Origin: Cryobacterium arcticum
GTDB taxonomy: Bacteria > Actinomycetota > Actinomycetes > Actinomycetales > Microbacteriaceae
Assembly: GCF_001679725.1 (NCBI RefSeq)
Contig: NZ_CP016282.1
Span: 2,728,001 to 2,792,000 of the forward strand
Reading direction: 5' to 3'
Length of the DNA: 64,000 nt
Shown: positions 59,350 to 64,000 of the stretch, piece by piece
How the letters are laid out: each line of letters opens with the position of its first letter
Numbering within the stretch: the first letter of the stretch is position 1
Notes under the pieces: generated by a model
Database searches by the model: none
Seen by the model: the letters and a program-made list of their open reading frames with translations, nothing else
What the model was told of the DNA's origin: nothing
Position numbers and translations under genes: made by a program

Positions 59350-60090
59350 TCAGATCGAGAACTCGCCCTCGACGGGCGCGACCGTCTGCTTCGGGCGGAG
59401 CACCGCGTCGCCATCGGTCGCGTCGCCGTACGACGAAGTGACCAGGATCGGCATGTGGTCTGAGGTGCCGCGTGGCAACGTCTCGATGTTGTCGATCGTG
59501 AGGCCCACCGACGTGGCCAGGTCGAAGTGGCCGCGGAAGAACTTGTACCGCGTGTAGGTGCGGCTGTCGCTCAGGGTGAGGTCGTACCCGGATTCCTTCA
59601 CCTCGTTGCTGAGGTGCTTCTTGAAGATCGGGTAGTTGTAGTCGCCCACCATCAGCGTCGGCAGGTTGGGGCCGAGCACATTGAGCTCGGCGTGCGCCGA
59701 CCGGATCTGGTTGCGGCGCAGGGAGTTGAGCGCCGTGAGCGGGGCGGCGTGGAACGACGCCACGACCAGCTCGCGCTCCGCGGCCATGTCGTACAGGAGC
59801 GTTCCGATGAGGCGTTCGTGTGCCGGGGTGAGCACCCTGTCGTGCAGCGACTTCTTCAACGCGAACGTCTGCGTCTTGCGGGCGGTGAACCGGTCCCGCC
59901 GGTAGTACACGGCCAGACCGAGCCGGTTGCGCGTGGTGGAATCCGCCAGGTGCAGCAGTCCCACCTCGGCCGGCAGGTCGAGAGTGTCGCATTCCTGCAG
60001 ACACAGCAGGTCGGGGTCGTATCGTTCCGCGAGTGCGAGAAGCTCTCCGCTGGCACGGTTCTTGCGGAGGTTGTAGCTGATGACCTTCAC
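59350..60090 (-). CDS. Endonuclease/exonuclease/phosphatase (EEP) family protein
   Basis: A 246-residue EEP-fold metallohydrolase. Motifs in order are SYNLRKNR (N at 7), LCLQECDTLD (metal-binding Glu), ASFHAAPLTALNS (His), LMVGDYNY (Asp-x-Asn) and TSDHMPILVTS (catalytic Asp-His). There is no signal peptide, so it acts in the cytoplasm. The family includes exonuclease III, phosphodiesterases and phosphatases, and the substrate is not clear. It starts at GTG 60090 with no strong ribosome site. Confidence 0.88.
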   Translation of the reverse strand: MKVISYNLRKNRASGELLALAERYDPDLLCLQECDTLDLPAEVGLLHLADSTTRNRLGLAVYYRRDRFTARKTQTFALKKSLHDRVLTPAHERLIGTLLYDMAAERELVVASFHAAPLTALNSLRRNQIRSAHAELNVLGPNLPTLMVGDYNYPIFKKHLSNEVKESGYDLTLSDSRTYTRYKFFRGHFDLATSVGLTIDNIETLPRGTSDHMPILVTSSYGDATDGDAVLRPKQTVAPVEGEFSI

Positions 60091-60284
60091 GTCAGACCTA
60101 TCTCTGAATGGTGACTAGACAATAAGCCTACGTTCGCCAGGGCAGAACATGCACATCCGGGATGCCGCCGAGCGAGTCACACCCGCTGACGAGAGGCGCG
60201 CTGGTACCGTGTAACCACCTCGGCGCCCGAACGCCAAAGTCACCAGGCGCCCGAACGCCGACCGCCAGATTGGATGCTTGCCCC

Positions 60285-60509
60285 GTGAAACCCTGGACGT
60301 TCACCACCTACACGGTTGCGGCTTTCGCCTGCAGCGGTCTGGCCGTGGCTCTCTTGATCTTCAACGCCGCAACCGGCAACTCGATGTTGTCGACGCTGCT
60401 GCCCGTGGCGATCGCAGCCCTCGTTCTCGGCGGGATCTTCTCGGTGCGCGCCCGGGTGCTGCGCTACCGCACCCGCGACATCACCAAGCGGGACAACACC
60501 AAGCGCTGA
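60285..60509 (+). CDS. Small two-helix membrane protein
   Basis: A 74-residue protein with two hydrophobic helices (VAAFACSGLAVALLIF and MLSTLLPVAIAALVLGGIF) and a basic C-terminal tail (RARVLRYRTRDITKRDNTKR). There is no recognised family. GTG 60285 is preferred over the upstream ATG 60162 because GATGCT, one base from the TANNNT box, lies 6 nt before it and the upstream segment is Pro/Arg-rich with a repeated GGCGCCCGAACGCC. A short hairpin follows (60509-60531). Confidence 0.55.
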   Translation: MKPWTFTTYTVAAFACSGLAVALLIFNAATGNSMLSTLLPVAIAALVLGGIFSVRARVLRYRTRDITKRDNTKR

Positions 60510-60531
60510 GCCGCTGGACGGCTGAGCGGCT
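60509..60531 (+). terminator. Weak hairpin after small membrane protein gene
   Basis: AGCCGCT pairs with AGCGGCT across a 9-nt loop directly after the stop codon. The stem is short and there is no U-tract. Confidence 0.3.
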
Positions 60532-60654
60532 GAACCGGCCCGGCGTATCGGGCCACCGGCAACCCTGCTACCGTGCCCCGCAAGAGGGCCCTCGCGCGCC
60601 CCGGCCTGCCGCCGGACGATCGCGGCGGTCCGTTGATCCTGGGGAGCCCACGCC

Positions 60655-61599
60655 ATGTCCGACACCTCGTCGCCGCCCGGCCGCCCGCGCCCGCCGGCGG
60701 CGGGGTACGGGTCGGTGCAGCAGCCGTCGGCACAGCAGCCGTCGGCGCAGCAGTCCGCACCTCCGCGTGTTACGCCGACGGTGCCGTCTCCGCCGCCGCC
60801 GTCCGTTCCACCGCCGTCGGGCGGTCCGCGGCCCACTCCCCTGTGGCGCACACTGCTGTACATCCTCGTGCCCATTGTGGGCCTGGGGCTGTTGGTCGCC
60901 GCGTTCGTCTTCGCCCTGTCCGGACGCAGCGGGCCGGTCGACCTGCGGGCCGACCTGGCCGCGGGAACGAGCCTGAGCGTGCAGGTGCCCAACGCCGCCG
61001 TCAGCCTCGAGCCGAGCGCGGACGACCAGGTTCACGTGCGCATGACGGGTTCGTTCTTCGGCAACCAGCCCACCCTGAGCGCCACCACCACGGGCGGAGT
61101 GACGGAGGTGCGCGGCGGCTGCCGCCCGCAGATCTTCTCGCGCTGCGCCATCACCGTGGCCGTGCAGCTTCCCCGGTCGCTGCCGGTCACGGTAACGGGG
61201 CAGAACGGCCGCATCACCGCATCCGCCCTCACCGGACGCGTCACGCTCACCACCACCAACGGCGCCATCGACACCGACGGAACCGTGGGCCGCGTGGCCC
61301 TGCAGACCACCAACGGCGATATCCGGGTGAGCGGCGCCACCTCCAAGATCGTCGAGGCCGGCACCACGAACGGCTCCGTCACCCTGGAGTTCGCCGATGC
61401 GCCCGACTCGGTGGATGCGTCGAGCACGAACGGGTCGGTCACCGTGCGGGTGCCCGTGGACGGGGTGGACTACCTGGTCAACGCCCGCACCACCAACGGC
61501 TCCGTGAACACCGACTCGGTGCCCTCCGACAGCACCTCCCGGCGTTCGATCACCGCGGAGACCACCAACGGCGCCGTCACGGTGGAGGCCCTTGACTAG
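60655..61599 (+). CDS. DUF4097 beta-strand-repeat membrane protein
   Basis: A 314-residue protein with a Pro/Gln-rich cytoplasmic N-terminus (about 1-65), one helix (LLYILVPIVGLGLLVAAFVF) and an external DUF4097 beta-helix domain. The domain is built of repeats ending TTNG: LTTTNGAIDTDGTVG, LQTTNGDIRVSG, GTTNGSVTLEFAD, SSTNGSVTVRVPVD, ARTTNGSVNTDS and AETTNGAVTVEALD. Such domains are common in actinobacteria, and their role is unknown. ATG 60655 follows GGGGAG with 8 nt spacing. Confidence 0.85.
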   Translation: MSDTSSPPGRPRPPAAGYGSVQQPSAQQPSAQQSAPPRVTPTVPSPPPPSVPPPSGGPRPTPLWRTLLYILVPIVGLGLLVAAFVFALSGRSGPVDLRADLAAGTSLSVQVPNAAVSLEPSADDQVHVRMTGSFFGNQPTLSATTTGGVTEVRGGCRPQIFSRCAITVAVQLPRSLPVTVTGQNGRITASALTGRVTLTTTNGAIDTDGTVGRVALQTTNGDIRVSGATSKIVEAGTTNGSVTLEFADAPDSVDASSTNGSVTVRVPVDGVDYLVNARTTNGSVNTDSVPSDSTSRRSITAETTNGAVTVEALD

Positions 61600-61642
61600 G
61601 TTCCGCTCGGGTTCGGCTACCGAGATCTGGCAGGATGGCGGC

Positions 61643-62197
61643 ATGAGCGCACCGCAGACCGGAACCGTCGTGGCCGTGAGCCGGGATGACAAGCACCGGT
61701 TCAGCAAGCCCGTCGTGCCGAGTATCAGCCTGCTGGCCGGTCACGGCATCGAGGGTGACTCGCACGCCGGCCCCACCACCCAGCACCGTTACCTGATTCG
61801 CACCGACCCGACCAGGGCCAACCTCACCCAGGTGCACCTGGTGCGCTCCGAGCTGTTCGCGGAGCTGGAGGACGAAGGATTCACGGTGTCGGCCGGGCAG
61901 CTCGGCGAGAACATCACCACCGCCGGGATCGACCTTCTCGCCCTGCCGGTGGGCACCCGTCTGCACCTCGGCGCCGACGCCGTCGTGGAGGTCACCGGCA
62001 TGCGCGACCCGTGCTCGATGATCGACAAGTTTCAGCAGGGCCTCAAGAAAACCCTGAAGACAACGGATGCGTCGGGCCGGATCCTGCGCAAGGCCGGCAT
62101 CATGGGCATCGTCGTCGTGGACGGCACCGTGGCCCCTGGCGACGAGCTGCGGGTGGAACTACCCGCCGGCGAGCACGTACCCCTGGGCGTGGTCTAG
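61643..62197 (+). CDS. MOSC domain protein
   Basis: A 184-residue stand-alone MOSC domain, the sulfur-carrier fold of molybdenum cofactor sulfurases. It includes LLAGHGIEGDSHAGPTTQHR, LRSELFAELEDEGFTVSAGQ-like (seen as HLVRSELFAELEDEGF), LGENITTAGIDLLALPVGT and DPCSMIDKFQQG, where the conserved Cys is the presumed persulfide or ligand site. It probably handles sulfur or N-hydroxylated compounds. ATG 61643 has CAGGAT 6 nt upstream. It is convergent with the DarT-like gene, with an inverted repeat pair between. Confidence 0.88.
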   Translation: MSAPQTGTVVAVSRDDKHRFSKPVVPSISLLAGHGIEGDSHAGPTTQHRYLIRTDPTRANLTQVHLVRSELFAELEDEGFTVSAGQLGENITTAGIDLLALPVGTRLHLGADAVVEVTGMRDPCSMIDKFQQGLKKTLKTTDASGRILRKAGIMGIVVVDGTVAPGDELRVELPAGEHVPLGVV

Positions 62198-62217
62198 CCC
62201 CGCAGGCGACTCACCCG

Positions 62218-62278
62218 GGTCTCGACGAGCTCGACCGACGCCAGGGGCCCAGCACCGGTGGTCGAGCCTGTCGGAACC
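62218..62278. repeat. Inverted pair of dispersed repeat cores
   Basis: GGTCTCGACGAGCTCGACC (62218-62236) and GGTCGAGCCTGTCGGAACC (62260-62278) are inverted copies with a 23-nt centre. They could fold into a 61-nt stem-loop between the convergent MOSC and DarT-like genes and act as a bidirectional terminator. Confidence 0.75.
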
Positions 62279-62303
62279 CGGCGGGGCCGGTCGAGAATTC
62301 GGC

Positions 62304-63170
62304 CTAGAGCTCTTCGGTGGGGTGGAACCACGGCGGGTAGACGGCGACCTTGGGCTTGTGGCTGGCCGCGGCGAGGATCGGCTTGACCGCATCCCGCACC
62401 CGGTCGTTGGCAACGCCGATGAGGGTGATCAAACCGAAGGGAACCTCGCCGGGAACCAGCAGCTCGGCCTTGAGGATCGCGTCCGAGTCCAGGTCGGCGC
62501 GCAGGGTGCGCAGCAGGCGGTCGGCGCTGTCGGCCGTGGCGCCGAAGCGGGTGCTCGCGAAGGCGGCATCGCCATCCGTCACCGCGAAGTGGGTGACCGT
62601 GGGGTCGGCGGCCGTGGCGACCTGCTGGTCGAGCACCTTCTTGACCGTGGAGACCAGGATCACGAAGTCGAAGGCAGCGGCGTCGTGCGCGTCCTCGGAG
62701 AGGCGGGGGTCGAGCGACTGGGCGCGGATGTTCTCCCAGACCAGGGCGTTGGGCGACAGGAAGAACGGAACGTGACCGGCGACGGCAGGGCTGTCGGGTC
62801 CGGCAACGAGGGCCTCGCGGCGGGCCTGGCGGTTCTCGGGCGACGAGATGTCGACAACCGGACGCTCTTCCCAGGCCTCACTGTTGTCGGCCAGCAGCCG
62901 GCCGGTGGCGAGGATGCCGGGCAGGTTACGGATGTGGGTGAGGTGGTAGATGCGCTGTTCGCCGACGTTGTCGTCGTGGCGCTTGGTCTTGGCGGTGCCC
63001 GTCGTGATCGGTGCCACGACGGTCCGCAGTGCGGTGGGTGCCTCGGGCGTGCGGGCGCGGCTGGCGCGCGGGGCACGCACGGCGGGTACGGTCGATGCGA
63101 CGGGGGCGGCGGGTGGGAAACACAGGGCGCAGAGCTCCCCGTCCAGTCCGTGGATGCATTCCTCGTTCAC
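62304..63170 (-). CDS. DarT-like (DUF4433) ADP-ribosyltransferase, orphan
   Basis: A 288-residue protein whose C-terminal domain (about 75-285) matches the DarT/DUF4433 family, toxins that ADP-ribosylate thymidine or guanosine in single-stranded DNA with NAD. Family motifs are RIYHLTHIRNLPGILATGRL (NAD-binding start), HVPFFLSPNALVWENI and ILKAELLVPGEVPFGLI, which carries the catalytic Glu. The N-terminus has a possible zinc motif C-x-H-x6-C-x2-C (CIHGLDGELCALC, residues 5-17) and a disordered Pro/Arg linker. No macro-domain DarG antitoxin is adjacent, so it may be a housekeeping or self-limited member. It starts at GTG 63170. Confidence 0.82.
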   Translation of the reverse strand: MNEECIHGLDGELCALCFPPAAPVASTVPAVRAPRASRARTPEAPTALRTVVAPITTGTAKTKRHDDNVGEQRIYHLTHIRNLPGILATGRLLADNSEAWEERPVVDISSPENRQARREALVAGPDSPAVAGHVPFFLSPNALVWENIRAQSLDPRLSEDAHDAAAFDFVILVSTVKKVLDQQVATAADPTVTHFAVTDGDAAFASTRFGATADSADRLLRTLRADLDSDAILKAELLVPGEVPFGLITLIGVANDRVRDAVKPILAAASHKPKVAVYPPWFHPTEEL

Positions 63171-63418
63171 AACTCAACCTCTCGTGTGCGCGGGCTCGCT
63201 GCGCGTCGGGTTCGACGGATGCGTGCCTACCTATCTAAGTTACGGTCATTTGCGGCCCACCGGTGACCGAACCGAGACTATCCGGGGGCCAACAGGTGAC
63301 AATCCGGACCCAATCGGGCATCTCGGTGTAGTTTGCCTGCAGACGGCGACGGGAACGCCTCCCGCTGCGAGCCGCTCGACCGGCCGCCGTGCGCGCCGCC
63401 GGAAGGGAGTTCACTCTC

Positions 63419-63874
63419 ATGCGAGCCAATATCAGGCTGTTCTGGGTGCTCGCGGGTTTCTTCCTGGTCGCTGACATCGCCTATACGGTGTGGAACCTCA
63501 TCGTCAACGCTCAGAAGCTCGCCGCGAACACCATCGCCCCGCCCGGCGCTCCGGTGGAGTGGGTGGGCACCGTCGTGCTCGGACTCACCTGCGTGCTGGC
63601 CGCCTTCATCGCCTTCTACCTCGGCCGGGTGCACAAGGCCCAGGGCGGGGAGCTGCCGCAGGACATCGCGACGGCGAACATCGACGATGACGACCCCGAG
63701 CTCGGGTTCTTCAGCCCGTTCAGCTGGTGGCCGATCATCCTGGCCGCCTCCATCGCCACGGTTTTCCTCGGGCTCGCCGTGGGCTTCTGGCTCTGCTTCA
63801 TCGGCGCGGGCGTCGCCGTTATCGCGCTCGTCGGTTGGACCTACGAGTACTACCGGGGGCTATTCGGTCGCTGA
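63419..63874 (+). CDS. ctaF: Cytochrome c oxidase subunit IV (CtaF)
   Basis: A 151-residue four-helix subunit of the actinobacterial aa3-type oxidase. It has MRANIRLFWVLAGFFLVADI, GTVVLGLTCVLAAFIAFYLG, SWWPIILAASIATVFLGLAV and FWLCFIGAGVAVIALVGW, and ends YEYYRGLFGR. The IDDDDPELGFFSPFSWWP loop is a family hallmark. ATG 63419 follows GGAAGGGAG. The main subunit genes ctaC and ctaD, often beside ctaF, are not in view, as the upstream gene is the divergent DarT-like gene. TAGTTT at about 63335 is a possible -10 box. Confidence 0.92.
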   Translation: MRANIRLFWVLAGFFLVADIAYTVWNLIVNAQKLAANTIAPPGAPVEWVGTVVLGLTCVLAAFIAFYLGRVHKAQGGELPQDIATANIDDDDPELGFFSPFSWWPIILAASIATVFLGLAVGFWLCFIGAGVAVIALVGWTYEYYRGLFGR

Positions 63875-63895
63875 CCCGGACGGTATCCCTGGCAC

Positions 63896-64000
63896 TCACT
63901 CCATGGAGAAGTCGGCGAAGTCGAAGCCGGGAGACACGACGCAGCTCACCAGGGCGTCGTCATCGCTCGGCACTGTGCGCTGCCAGACGTTCTCGGGGAT
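63896..64000 (-). CDS. C-terminal part of a DUF985 cupin-like protein
   Basis: Only the last 34 codons and the TGA stop are present; the gene continues past the window. The tail reads IPENVWQRTVPSDDDALVSC and VVSPGFDFADFSME. This is the typical end of DUF985 (cupin superfamily) proteins, with WQ, the V-x-P-G-F-x-F-x-D-F element and final Glu. It converges with ctaF, 21 bp away. Confidence 0.85.
   Translation of the reverse strand: MPENVWQRTVPSDDDALVSCVVSPGFDFADFSME

Noticed and set aside
60568..61707. 379-codon open frame antisense to the DUF4097 gene
   Set aside because: The plus-strand protein has a clear domain and ribosome site; the antisense product is Arg/Gly/His-rich shadow sequence.

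Overview
The window is one contiguous stretch of a high-GC actinobacterial chromosome. The evidence points to the family Microbacteriaceae, close to Cryobacterium-type genomes; this placement is inferred from gene content and was not checked by a search. Supporting signs are strong G/C bias at third codon positions, frequent GTG starts, many 4-bp ATGA or GTGA gene overlaps, actinobacterial families (DUF2510, MpaB/DUF2236, cytochrome c oxidase subunit IV of the CtaF type, DUF222-HNH proteins) and many leaderless starts with a TANNNT box exactly 6 nt before ATG or GTG. I saw no rRNA, tRNA, CRISPR, insertion sequence, integrase or prophage.

Layout. 1-8.2 kb: a gene tail, a sugar-porter MFS permease, a DUF429 protein, MenC, an MpaB-type oxygenase, a MerR regulator coupled to a membrane protein, and a SulP transporter. 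8.2-16 kb: M18 aminopeptidase, GH65 glycoside phosphorylase or hydrolase, a PPOX-type oxidoreductase overlapping a RecQ-type helicase that carries a C-terminal phosphoribosyltransferase-like module, and a degenerate ADP-ribosylglycohydrolase. 16-21.4 kb: an amino-acid ABC importer (binding protein, permease, ATPase), small membrane proteins, a phosphatase-like protein without its catalytic residues, and an HtrA-type protease. 21.5-27.5 kb: SbcC/SbcD, an SDR dehydrogenase, and an AbiEi/DUF559-like protein. 27.7-33.8 kb: a complete fructose PTS locus (fruR-fruK-fruA-ptsI, hairpin, ptsH, terminator). 33.9-41.3 kb: an FHA-domain pair, a DHA2 exporter plus TspO divergent from a MarR regulator, a CYTH-CHAD protein, a DUF2510 membrane protein and a HAD phosphatase.

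41.3-44.15 kb is the most unusual part. A DUF222-HNH endonuclease gene (related to the mycobacterial 13E12 repeat family) lies between two tandem arrays built on the same roughly 19-bp core in opposite orientations. Single copies of the core also lie in frame inside the recQ-like gene (13.37 kb) and the large nuclease-helicase gene (56.65 kb), and as an inverted pair between convergent genes at 62.2 kb. This looks like a dispersed palindromic element that can be accommodated in genes, with the HNH protein as a candidate mobilising partner.

44.15-64 kb: a lipoprotein, oligopeptidase B, a GGDEF-EAL protein, a GyrI-like protein, a SNF2 helicase, an NADP-binding F420-reductase-like enzyme divergent from a MarR regulator across a perfect 11-bp inverted repeat, a phage-associated FVFGSN protein, a RecB-like nuclease/exonuclease/SF1-helicase fusion, a YjdJ-type acetyltransferase, an EEP-family protein, a DUF4097 adhesin-like protein, a MOSC protein, an orphan DarT-like ADP-ribosyltransferase with an N-terminal Cys/His motif, ctaF and the tail of a DUF985 cupin gene.

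The functional units visible are: fructose uptake and phosphorylation with its regulator and general PTS proteins; amino-acid import; SbcCD DNA-end processing; and two MarR-controlled divergent modules, one of exporter plus TspO and one of reductase. The remaining genes are mostly single-gene transcription units.
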